Source: RH2-MAG17b sp050745265 (GTDB lineage: Bacteria > Acidobacteriota > Terriglobia > UBA7540). From it: a stretch of 64,000 nt of DNA. Below are positions 34,805-43,084 of this stretch, in pieces. The notes below the pieces were generated by a model. That model did not search any database, was not told the origin of the DNA, and was given only the letters and a program-made list of their open reading frames with translations. The DNA lies in contig JBOGKE010000100.1 of NCBI GenBank assembly GCA_050745265.1, positions 10,667 to 74,666 of the forward strand, in the 5' to 3' direction. The position numbers and the translations under genes were made by a program. Position 1 is the first letter of the stretch. Each line of letters starts with the position of its first letter.

Positions 34805-36175
34805 TCACCTTCTACTCCACCACACACCGATTCCGATAATGATAATCACCACGGGAATTGCCATGCAGCGCGCCAGCAATCCCCCCATCTGGCCGGCGGT
34901 CAGGTTCAGATGCTGAGCGGATGGCGGCTTGGGCCGGATCGAGATGAGGCCCTCATTCGAGCTCAGCCACTCCACCATGTTCAGCACAAGGTCGCGGTTT
35001 CCCTGAAATCCGAGATAGGCGTTCGCCGCCACCAGCGATGAGCCCATAGCCACGAAGCGGCCTTCCTTGCCCGGGCCGGCCTGCGTGAGCGTACCTGAAA
35101 CCGCAACCGCGAGCGGCCCTTTCACGTCCTTGCCTGCTACGTAGGAAACTTCCCGCATCTTCGGATTGAAGTTGGTCACGCTGAAGCTGGCCTGCGAGGT
35201 TTTGCAGAGCGATTCCAAAACCACTCCGGAGGGCGCGCTGCTCGCAACATCAAAGGAGCGCGTCAGGGGAAACAGCGTGGCCGTGCGGGCGAGCGGCTGA
35301 ACGATGGGGCTGTCGCCATAGGTCATGATCAGCGGCATGCTGGGGCCGGTGCCGAAAATCTGCGCCACCGGGTTTTCGTCGATGACAAGGTCGTTGCGCG
35401 CGGTCACGCCGTAGTCCGAAAGCAGCTTCGAAAGGTTGGGAAGCGCCACGCCGGGGTCTAGCATCACGAGGGCGCGGCCTCCGCCTTTCAAGTAGTCTTC
35501 GACCGCGGTCACCTCCTGCGGCAGGTAGTCATTTTTCGGCCCGGCGATGACGAGCATCGAGCAATCGGCGGGGACCTTCATCGTCTTCAGGAGCACCAGC
35601 GTCTTAACCTGGCTGTCTTCGTTTTGGAGCGCCTGCTTCAGGCTGGAGTACCCGTCACGATCAACTCCGTCGAGGTCGCGCTCGCCTTCTCCCTGGACAA
35701 AGTAGACCGTCTTCTGGCCCTTGAGCAGACGGATCAAGGCGTTGGTGATTCCCTGCTCCGATGAATCGGAGGCGGCGAGGTGCCGATTGCCCGCGGCCAC
35801 ATAAATCGATCCCAGGCTCTGCACTCCGAGCTGCTTCGCCAGGCGAGGATCGCGGTTCGGATCAACGTAGTGGACACTGAGGTAGTGAGATGCCGACGAG
35901 TACAGCTTCAACAGGTCCCGCTGCTGCCCGAATTGATCCTGCTGATTGAAATCGTAAAGCGCCACCGGCTGGTCGAGTCCCTTCAACACCTTCTTCGTTT
36001 CGGGCGAAAGGCTGAACGATTGATTGGGAGTTAAGTCGAGGTGATGATCATTGCGGCTTACAAACCAGTTGCACAGTACGATGATCGCAAGCACCACAAT
36101 CGTGTAGATGGCGAAGTTGGCGCCGCGCAGCGCCTTCTGACGGACGCGGCCTCCCTCGCCCGGTTGATCTGCCAT
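34805..36175 (-). CDS. GldG-like ABC accessory protein (ABC_transp_aux)
   Basis: The 456-residue protein has membrane helices at both ends (residues 20-40, FAIYTIVVLAIIVLCNWFV; and near the C-terminus, CMAIPVVIIIIGIGVWW) around a large extracytoplasmic domain. The sequences TPNQSFSLSPETKKVLKGL and the DYLKGGGRALVMLDPG strand are typical of GldG/ABC_transp_aux. In Bacteroidetes, GldA-F-G is an ABC system needed for gliding; in other phyla its role is unknown, probably membrane transport. It is 3 bp from the permease gene upstream. Confidence 0.87.
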   Translation of the reverse strand: MADQPGEGGRVRQKALRGANFAIYTIVVLAIIVLCNWFVSRNDHHLDLTPNQSFSLSPETKKVLKGLDQPVALYDFNQQDQFGQQRDLLKLYSSASHYLSVHYVDPNRDPRLAKQLGVQSLGSIYVAAGNRHLAASDSSEQGITNALIRLLKGQKTVYFVQGEGERDLDGVDRDGYSSLKQALQNEDSQVKTLVLLKTMKVPADCSMLVIAGPKNDYLPQEVTAVEDYLKGGGRALVMLDPGVALPNLSKLLSDYGVTARNDLVIDENPVAQIFGTGPSMPLIMTYGDSPIVQPLARTATLFPLTRSFDVASSAPSGVVLESLCKTSQASFSVTNFNPKMREVSYVAGKDVKGPLAVAVSGTLTQAGPGKEGRFVAMGSSLVAANAYLGFQGNRDLVLNMVEWLSSNEGLISIRPKPPSAQHLNLTAGQMGGLLARCMAIPVVIIIIGIGVWWSRR

Positions 36176-36178
36176 AGA

Positions 36179-36946
36179 TTACGGCCTCCCCTTGAGGGCT
36201 TCGAGCGAGCGGCTGGTGAGGAACAGACCGATGACGATTACGGAGACGTAATAGACTACGTCGCTCAGGTCGATCACACCCTTGGCAAAATTATCGAAAT
36301 GAGTCGTGAGGGAAAGATAGTTGAACACGCGCCCCACCGTGCCGCTCGAGTAGGAGTTCACCCAGTTGAATACGAAGAGCAGCAAGAACACGCAAAACGA
36401 AACCGCGCCCGCGATGATCTGGTTTTTCGTGAAGCTTGAAATCCACATTCCGAGCGCCAGAAGGCCCGCGCCAAAAAGAAGCAGTCCCAGCGCGTTTGCG
36501 GCGAGCGGCAGCGCGCTCGGATTTCCGTAGATGAGCAGCAGGCTCACGTAAATGAAGGTGAGGATAATCAGCACGACGTAGAGCAGGAGCGCGCCCAGAA
36601 ATTTGCCCAGAATGATCTGGGTATCGGTGAGCGGCGAGGTCAGCAGCAGCTCGATCGTGCCGGAGCGCTTTTCCTCGGCGAAAAGACGCATCGTGATCAG
36701 CGGAATCAGGAACAATAGGACGATGGTGAGCACGCCTTCGAGAAGCGGCCGGATGATCCACTGGTTCAGATCGGGCGCCGGGCCGCCCATCTCCATGGTG
36801 CGGAACATCTGGACGATGTATTGCGCGACGAAGCTGTAGAAGAAGAATCCGCACAGCCCCGCGTAAATGGCCATAACGAGGTACGCGATGGGAGAATGAA
36901 AGTATGCCCGGATTTCTTTCCCTGCAACGGCCAGCGTATTGCGCAT
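36179..36946 (-). CDS. ABC transporter permease (GldF-like, ABC2 type)
   Basis: This 255-residue integral membrane protein has six predicted helices, beginning KEIRAYFHSPIAYLVMAIY, a standard start for GldF/ABC2 permeases that recruit a Gld ATPase. The cytoplasmic loop LITMRLFAEEKRSGTIELLL is the ATPase-facing motif of the family. It pairs with the ATPase at 37442-38458, but an unrelated four-helix-bundle gene lies between the two. Substrate unknown. Confidence 0.88.
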   Translation of the reverse strand: MRNTLAVAGKEIRAYFHSPIAYLVMAIYAGLCGFFFYSFVAQYIVQMFRTMEMGGPAPDLNQWIIRPLLEGVLTIVLLFLIPLITMRLFAEEKRSGTIELLLTSPLTDTQIILGKFLGALLLYVVLIILTFIYVSLLLIYGNPSALPLAANALGLLLFGAGLLALGMWISSFTKNQIIAGAVSFCVFLLLFVFNWVNSYSSGTVGRVFNYLSLTTHFDNFAKGVIDLSDVVYYVSVIVIGLFLTSRSLEALKGRP

Positions 36947-36963
36947 GATAACTCCATTGAAAC

Positions 36964-37045
36964 AAGTCAGAAATCAGAAATCAGAAACCAGAAACAAGCT
37001 CATTCGAGATCACGTCCGATTTCTGCCTTCTGATTTAACTTGGCC
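36964..37045. repeat. AGAAATCAG low-complexity spacer
   Basis: Consecutive CAGAAAT/CAGAAAC units occur near 36964-36996, and a reverse-oriented TTCTGCCTTCTGATTT lies near 37022-37037. A related TTCTGAGTTCTGAGTT tract at about 37478-37512 sits on the other side of the four-helix-bundle gene. These are spacer-type repeats, not coding. Confidence 0.6.
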
Positions 37046-37086
37046 TTCTTGATAAGAGTGACCATTATTGCGATCACCTCAGATAT

Positions 37087-37395
37087 CTAGCCCTTTAGGG
37101 ACGCCAATTTTGCTCCCGAAGCGATGCCTGCGCTCTCAAGGAGCTCAAGCCAATACAGGGTCTCTTCCGCTTCCATTAATCCGATGTTTAGCTTCGCGGC
37201 GTATTCCGGCTTTGATCGCGCTCTAAGTCCCTCACGGTAATTTGCACCGAGTCCAGTGCCGGAACGAAGTACCTGTCTGCCGATAACGTCCGCCTCGCGG
37301 GTCTTTGGGAGCGCAGCCGAGAGTCTGACGATGCGCACCGCGAGCTCCCGCGTGCGGTCTTTCATGTCGCGGGGCGGTTCGCGCGGACTTTCCAT
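37087..37395 (-). CDS. Four-helix-bundle protein (S23 / IVP family), C-terminally short
   Basis: The 102-residue protein belongs to the four-helix-bundle family first known as 23S rRNA intervening-sequence protein. Diagnostic stretches are DRTRELAVRIVRLSAALPKT, VLRSGTGLGANYREGLRA, and AAKLNIGLMEAEETLYWLEL. Typical members have about 115-125 residues with an extra C-terminal helix; here the end (SGAKLASLKG) is short. Function is unknown. The gene sits inside the Gld-type ABC operon, between permease and ATPase, flanked on both sides by low-complexity AGAAATCAG/TTCTGAGTT spacers, so it looks like an inserted cassette. Confidence 0.85.
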   Translation of the reverse strand: MESPREPPRDMKDRTRELAVRIVRLSAALPKTREADVIGRQVLRSGTGLGANYREGLRARSKPEYAAKLNIGLMEAEETLYWLELLESAGIASGAKLASLKG

Positions 37396-37441
37396 CGATC
37401 GCCGCTTTCTATGTTTATGCCTGTTGGTTTCGATCTAGCGT

Positions 37442-38458
37442 TTATACGGTCGAAACGTCCGGGCCGTTGCCCTGTTCGTTCTGACTTCTGAGTTCTGAGT
37501 TCTGAGTTGTTTCTGCTTCCTCGCTCACATCCCGCGTGGTCAGCTTGAGGAAGATATCCTCCAGACTCAGACTGCTCGCTCGCAGCTCGAGCAGTTGCCA
37601 ACGGGACTCGACCACCGCGCGCGCGAGCTCGCTTCGCACGTCCCGGCCCTTCTGCGCATGGACTTCGAAGGTGGCCCGAAGGCTCGGAGCTTCAGGGGCA
37701 TCGACGCGATTGACGCCCTCCACGCGCTCGAGGCGGGCCCTGATTTCATCGCGGGGCCCTTCGGCGGTGACGAGGACCGTTTCGAAACCTTGAAGCCGGT
37801 GCGTCAGCTCGTCCGGCGTTCCTTCAGCCACCACCTTCCCGGCGTTAATCACCACGACGCGGTCGCACGTCTTTGCCACTTCCGGCAAAATGTGCGTACT
37901 CAGAACCACGGTGTGCTGGCCCGCCAGCCCGCGAATCAGTTGGCGCGTTTCGATGATCTGCTTGGGATCGAGACCGGCCGTCGGCTCATCGAGCACCAGG
38001 ACATCCGGATTGTGGATCAGTGATTGAGCCAGCCCCACCCGCTGCCGGTAGCCCTTCGAGAGCTTGCCGATCGGCCGCGTCTGGACATCGGTAATGGCGC
38101 ACTTTTCGCTCACGTCGTGGATGCGCTGTCGAAGCTCGCGCCGCGAGACCCCCTTGATTCGCCCGGCAAACGCGAGGTACTCCGACACCCTCATATCGGA
38201 GTACACCGGGGGATTCTCAGGAAGATAGCCCGTGTGCCTGCGCGCTTCGAGGGATTCTTCGACGACGTCGTAGCCCGCAACGTTGACGCTGCCGGAGCTC
38301 GGCGGCAAATAACCGGTGATCACCCGCATGGTGGTCGTCTTCCCTGCCCCGTTCGGACCGAGAAAGCCCAGCACTTCGCCCTTCTTCGCTTGGAAGCTGA
38401 TGCCCGAAACCGCCAATGTCGGGCCGTACCGTTTCGTCAGTTGCTGAACTTCAATCAT
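37442..38458 (-). CDS. ABC transporter ATP-binding protein (GldA-like)
   Basis: This 338-residue ATPase powers the Gld-type transporter. Walker A is GPNGAGKTTT, the signature is LSKGYRQRVGLAQ, Walker B is VLVLDEPTAGLD, and the His switch is in VLSTHILPE. A C-terminal DUF4162-like regulatory segment follows (VEGVNRVDAPEAPSLRATF). The last 20 or so residues (TTQNSELRSQNEQG and on) are encoded by a TTCTGAGTT repeat tract and look like read-through into spacer DNA, so the ancestral end was probably near DVSEEAE. It is the first gene of the operon. Confidence 0.92.
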   Translation of the reverse strand: MIEVQQLTKRYGPTLAVSGISFQAKKGEVLGFLGPNGAGKTTTMRVITGYLPPSSGSVNVAGYDVVEESLEARRHTGYLPENPPVYSDMRVSEYLAFAGRIKGVSRRELRQRIHDVSEKCAITDVQTRPIGKLSKGYRQRVGLAQSLIHNPDVLVLDEPTAGLDPKQIIETRQLIRGLAGQHTVVLSTHILPEVAKTCDRVVVINAGKVVAEGTPDELTHRLQGFETVLVTAEGPRDEIRARLERVEGVNRVDAPEAPSLRATFEVHAQKGRDVRSELARAVVESRWQLLELRASSLSLEDIFLKLTTRDVSEEAETTQNSELRSQNEQGNGPDVSTV

Positions 38459-38790
38459 GCGAATTGACTCTCCTTCGCTATAGGGAAAACTCGTTCCGTT
38501 ATGCGGCGAGGGTTGAAATGCTTGAAGCCGGAGCTCCCTGCGGCCACCTGGAGGCGCGGCGCACTCGATGGTCGCGCGGCGAGCTTCAGCGGAATGATTG
38601 CGAATCCGGTTTGGCGAAGCCTGATTTGCCGGACGCCTTCTGCGGAACTCCTGTGAGCCACCCTAGATTAAATACGAATACCAAAAAATCCGCAAGGTTG
38701 CCAGAGGTTTTTCAGAAAATAAGAGAATCGAGATCAGAGGATTTAGAGTGCGGTTGTTTGGTCACTCCGCCGCGCTCAATAAGCCGGCGA
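38459..38790. other. Intergenic region without recognised gene
   Basis: This 332-bp gap separates the ABC operon start from the GH51 gene end. An AT-rich segment (about 38665-38730) could contain the promoter of the minus-strand ABC operon, but I could not define convincing -35/-10 boxes. Nothing else is recognised. Confidence 0.4.
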
Positions 38791-40413
38791 TCAGGCCGTC
38801 TCGAAGACGAACACGCTGTAAGACTTTGCCGGCGCCTCAAGGCTCATGCGGGGGCCCAGCGCGCCAGGCGCCTGCGGGTTCTGGGGCACCACTTTGTTCG
38901 GCTCCGAAAACGTGTTCGACGCTTTCAGGTCAGAGCCCGTGATCGTCTGCGACAACTTCACGCGTTTTGGCGCAGCCGCCCGCCAATTCAGCTCCACCTG
39001 ACGGCTGTTGTCGAGATCGCGATTAAGCACCAGCAGAGTGGTCTCGCCGTTCGCCGGATCACGCGTGGCAACAACATCCAGATAAGGCACTTGTTCCACG
39101 CGGCCAAACCGCGAGACCTCGTACGTTGGCGACTCGACCCTCACGTCCAGCACCTCTCCCCGGCAATGATGTAGGGCCCAGGCGTAGGGATAATAGATCG
39201 TCTGCCGCAGCACGCTGGTGCGGTTGGTCATGAGCGGGGCGATCACGTTGACGAGCTGCGCCAGGCAGGCAATCCTTACCCGGTCGGCGTGCCGCAGCAG
39301 CGTATTCAGGCATCCGCCCACCAGCAGAGCGTCTTCCAGGTTGTAGACTTCTTCGAGCAGATGCGGAGCAACCTGCTTGTGCCCGTCTCCGTCACGGGCG
39401 CGGTACCAGACGTTCCATTCGTCAAACGAAAGGTGAAGGCGCTTATCGGTCCTTAGCCGCCCCCGCACCACGTCGCACACCGCGGCCGCCTCCTCGATCT
39501 GCTGGTCCATCGTCAGATTGAGCGCCAGATAGTGGCGCGAATCTCCGCCTGTTTCGGCGGTGTTGTTGAAATAGCGGTGCAGGGAGATCGCATCGACGAC
39601 GGGGTAGCACTGCTCGAGCACCTCACGGTCCCACTCCAAATAGGTGGGCATCATGGGACCGCTTGAACCGCAGACCACCAGAAACAGCGACGGATCGATG
39701 GCCCGCATCTGCCGAGCGGCATCCGCCGCCTTGAGCCCGTATTCCGTCGCGGTCGAATGGCCAATCTGCCAAGGCCCGTCCATTTCATTTCCCAGGCACC
39801 AGTGCTTGACCTGGTAGGGCGATTCGTGCCCGTTCTTCCGCCGTAAATCGCTCCACTTCGTCCCCTTCTCCAGATTGCAATATTCCACCAGGTCGCCGGC
39901 CTGCTTTGCGCTTCCCGCACCCAGATTCACCGCCATCAGCGGCGTGGCTTGCGCCTTCACGCACCATTCCATATAGTCATCGGTGCCGAACTGATTCGTC
40001 TCAATCGTGTCCCACGCGCGATCGAGAACCGTGGGCCTGCCGGCCCGCGGTCCGACTCCGTCGAGCCAGTTATAACCCGATACAAAATTCCCGCCCGGAT
40101 ACCGTATGATCGGAACACCGAGGCCGCGGATCTCGGCGAGGACATCTTTCCGGAATCCCATGGCGTCTGCCTCGGGCGAGCCGGGATCGTAGATTCCCTC
40201 GTAGATGGCGCGGCCGAGGTGCTCGAGAAATGAGCCAAAGATATTTCGGTCCAGCGGCGCCAAGGGGTGCGACGGATCAATCAGGACACGGGCGTCTGAG
40301 GGTCCCGGCGCAGCGAGCGCGCCAATCCCGCCTGCCCACGCGTTTCCCGCCACCGAGGCCAACCCTATGGCCGAGGCCCGCGAGATGAAATCCCGTCTGC
40401 GTAACGGCGACAT
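38791..40413 (-). CDS. Exported alpha-L-arabinofuranosidase (GH51), copy 1
   Basis: The 540-residue enzyme starts at ATG 40413, where the ribosome site AAGGAG is placed correctly. A Tat-type signal follows (SPLRRRDFISRASAIGLASV, cleavage after NAWA). The GH51 barrel shows FGSFLEHLGRAIYEGIYDPG and IRYPGGNFVSGYNW. The acid/base Glu is in WCLGNEMDGPW and the nucleophile Glu in SFDEWNVWY. It should release arabinofuranosyl side groups from arabinan or arabinoxylan in the periplasm or outside. It is divergent from a second GH51 gene, with a shared 364-bp control region holding two LacI-type operators. Confidence 0.93.
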   Translation of the reverse strand: MSPLRRRDFISRASAIGLASVAGNAWAGGIGALAAPGPSDARVLIDPSHPLAPLDRNIFGSFLEHLGRAIYEGIYDPGSPEADAMGFRKDVLAEIRGLGVPIIRYPGGNFVSGYNWLDGVGPRAGRPTVLDRAWDTIETNQFGTDDYMEWCVKAQATPLMAVNLGAGSAKQAGDLVEYCNLEKGTKWSDLRRKNGHESPYQVKHWCLGNEMDGPWQIGHSTATEYGLKAADAARQMRAIDPSLFLVVCGSSGPMMPTYLEWDREVLEQCYPVVDAISLHRYFNNTAETGGDSRHYLALNLTMDQQIEEAAAVCDVVRGRLRTDKRLHLSFDEWNVWYRARDGDGHKQVAPHLLEEVYNLEDALLVGGCLNTLLRHADRVRIACLAQLVNVIAPLMTNRTSVLRQTIYYPYAWALHHCRGEVLDVRVESPTYEVSRFGRVEQVPYLDVVATRDPANGETTLLVLNRDLDNSRQVELNWRAAAPKRVKLSQTITGSDLKASNTFSEPNKVVPQNPQAPGALGPRMSLEAPAKSYSVFVFETA

Positions 40414-40457
40414 AGGAGATCTCCTTTGCCACGGCTTCTGCGAAAACGAATCATAAG

Positions 40458-40486
40458 CCATAACACGCATGAAGGTAGCGCGTCAA
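40458..40486 (-). promoter_or_regulatory. Putative promoter of GH51 copy 1
   Basis: On the minus strand TTGACG (40481-40486), a 17-bp spacer and TTATGG (40458-40463) form a moderate sigma-70 match about 45 bp upstream of the ATG. The operator at 40489-40502 ends only 2 bp upstream of the -35 box. Confidence 0.45.
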
Positions 40487-40488
40487 GC

Positions 40489-40502
40489 TGTAAGCGTTTG
40501 CA
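40489..40502. promoter_or_regulatory. LacI-type operator 1 (TGTAAGCGTTTGCA)
   Basis: This 14-bp imperfect palindrome has the central CG typical of LacI/GalR-family operators. It differs by one base from the site at 40643-40656 and by one from that at 46876-46889. Confidence 0.7.
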
Positions 40503-40602
40503 TCGCCCGGCCCCTTTCGCGAATTGCCGAACTGAGAACCCCGGACGCGGTGTAACCCGCAGAGCCGCGCCTGAGCAATGCCGGTCCAGCTCGCATGGCC
40601 CT

Positions 40603-40631
40603 TTGACAAACGCCCGGACGATATGAGAATA
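40603..40631 (+). promoter_or_regulatory. Putative promoter of GH51 copy 2
   Basis: A perfect TTGACA (40603-40608) is followed after 16-17 bp by GAGAAT/AGAATA (40625-40631). The operator at 40643-40656 lies just downstream, where a bound repressor would block initiation. Confidence 0.5.
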
Positions 40632-40642
40632 GTCAATGCATC

Positions 40643-40656
40643 TGAAAGCGTTTGCA
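40643..40656. promoter_or_regulatory. LacI-type operator 2 (TGAAAGCGTTTGCA)
   Basis: This is the second copy in the divergent GH51 region, 34 bp past the TTGACA of the plus-strand promoter. Together with site 1 it could allow looping between the two promoters. Confidence 0.7.
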
Positions 40657-40777
40657 CGGCGGGCGAAGGGCCTTGTTGCGGGGCCGGCGCTGCCGCGAAC
40701 CGCATCCGGCGGGACTGTCACGGCGCGCCGTGCTCGGTCAGCTTTATTGCTTCAGCATAAACCGAAGGAGTGACAGT

Positions 40778-42950
40778 ATGACGAAACAATCATCGCGCAG
40801 AAGCTTTCTTAAAAACGGCGCCGGCGCTGTTGCTGCTGCCGGCTCGCTTCTCACCTCCCAGGAATGGGGAGCAACGGGGACTCCATCCGCCGTAGCTGCG
40901 CCCCCCCGGGCAGCTCGTCGCAACCATTGACGCCGGCAAAATCGGCGAGCCGATCTCCAACTACCTCTACGGAATGTTCCTCGAGCAGCTCGCGAATCTC
41001 ATCTATAGGTCGCTCTGGAGCGAGCTCCTCGACGATCGGAAATTCTATTTCCCGATCAGCTCCGCCGAGCAGAAAGCGGCCGGGCCCTCCGTTCTACGCA
41101 TGAGAATAAGAAAATGGCGGCCAATCGGAGGAGATGAGTTCGTGGTGATGGACCGCGATCAGCCTTACGTGGGCGAGCACTCTCCGCGCATTACGCCCGG
41201 AGGAGCGGCGCCTCGCGGCATCCAGCAGTCCGGGCTGGCCCTGCAACAAGGGAAGGGTTATAGCGGCCGCGTGATTTTAGCCGGGACGCCGGGAACGAAG
41301 GTTCAGGTCAGCCTGGTCTGGGGAAGCGGTTCGAACGATCGCCAGACCGTCACGATATCGCGCCTGCATTCAAATTACTCGAAGTTCCCGTTGAAATTTA
41401 CGGCGCAAGTCGATACCCGGGAAGGGCGACTCGAGATCGTTGGGAGCGGTCGCGGGGCCTTTCACATTGGCGCGGTCTCGCTCATGCCCGATGACAACAT
41501 TCAGGGCTTCCGGCCCGACACCACCCGGCTCCTGCGCGAGCTGAACTCCGGGTTCTATCGGCTACCGGGCGGGAATTTCATTTCCGATTACGACTGGCGC
41601 GATGCGATTGGAGATCCCGACAAGCGGCCTCCCACCTGGGATAATGCCTGGCACTTCGCACAGCCGAATGACGTGGGAATGGACGAGCTGATGACCTTGT
41701 GCAAGCTCCTCAACGTGGAGCCCTACGTTACGGTCAACGCAGGTCTTGGAGATGCGGAATCCGCCGCCGCACTGGTTGAATACACCAACGGCTCAATCCA
41801 CACCAGCATGGGCGCGCTCCGGGCCGCGAACGGTCACGCCGAGCCCTATGGCGTGAAGTTGTGGGATATCGGCAACGAGATGTACGGCTTCTGGCAGATC
41901 GGCCACACTTATCTGCGCTATTACGCGCTGAAGCATAACGCATTCGCCAAAGCCATGCGCAAAGCGGATCCGAGCCTCACGCTGATCGCCTGCGGAGCCA
42001 TGCCCGACGAAATGACCGTAACCGGAAATAGCCTTTTGACCACCGGCAAGGTTCAGGCCGAATACGGCGCCGAATCCGATTGGACCGGCGGCCTTCTGGC
42101 CAAGTGCTGGGGCAACTTCGATGGCATCGCCGAGCACTGGTATTGCCGCAGCGGAAAGCGATTTGATCTGAACATCGGGAAAAAAGATCCCTTCCCACTC
42201 GGATCGACAACCAGGTTGCCCGGAGACTATGGACATGTCGCGGTGCAGGAATCGCTGTCCGACTGGGCGCGCCGGCCGGCCAACCGGGTTCGTCTGAAGG
42301 CCGAGGCCTGGCACGAGTACGTGCGGCGCTTTCCAGCCATGCAGGAGAAGAAGACTTTCCTCGCCATCGATGAGTGGGCTTACACCGGCACACGCCCGAA
42401 CCTAAGGCTCGCGCTCTGCTATGCCATGGTATTCCACGAGATGTTCAGGCATACCGATTTCCTGAAGATGGCGGCGTTCACGTTCGGCATCTCATGTCTC
42501 GACATCCACCCGACGGAGGCGATCTACAACTCCACGGGTCTCCTATTTAAGCTTTACCGGGAGCACTTTGGCGTGCTGCCGGTTGATGTCGCCGGCAATT
42601 CGCCGCAGCCCGCGCCCAAGTGGCCCGTCGGCGGCGATCAGCCGCGGGTGAACGCAGGCAGCGCAACTTATCCTCTGGACGTGGCCGCTGCGCTGACCCA
42701 GGATCGTAAACGTCTTACCGTTGCCGTTGTTAACCCGACGGAATCGGATCAGTCGATTGCGATCAGCATCCAGGGCGTCCAGCCGGGCGGCGGTGCCAGA
42801 ATGTCGCGGTTGACCGGTGCGAGCCTCGACGCCGCCAACGTACTCGGTCAGAAGCCGCAGATCGAGATTGAGGAGCACGCGGTTTCCGAACCACTGAGCA
42901 AGTTGTCACTCGTCTCTGGCAGCATTACGATCTACAAATTTGAAATTTGA
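40778..42950 (+). CDS. Exported GH51-like arabinofuranosidase, copy 2, with frameshift after the signal peptide
   Basis: Translation from ATG 40778 (AAGGAG at 40764-40769) gives a Tat signal (RRSFLKNGAGAVAAAGSLL) but runs to a stop at 40928-40930. The enzyme continues in another frame from about 40908 (PGQLVATIDAGKIGEPISNY, then LYGMFLEQ) to 42950. The switch lies in a run of seven C at 40901-40907; six C would restore one reading frame. Downstream the domain is intact: an inserted beta module after the first strand, YRLPGGNFISDYDW, acid/base Glu in WDIGNEMYGFW, and nucleophile Glu in FLAIDEWAY. It may be an assembly error, a phase-variable gene or a young pseudogene. A start within the body (ATG 40974) would give an unexported product lacking the first strand. 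Confidence 0.85.
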
Positions 42951-43084
42951 TATTTGACGAATCAAAAACTCGCCGGCGAGGCAGGCGTTCGAGCAGAAAT
43001 CCGGGAAGAGTTCGGGCGGCATCCCGACCCGGAACTGTTGACGAGCTTGTCCGGGTCGGGACGCCGCTTAGGGGGGAGACGGCT

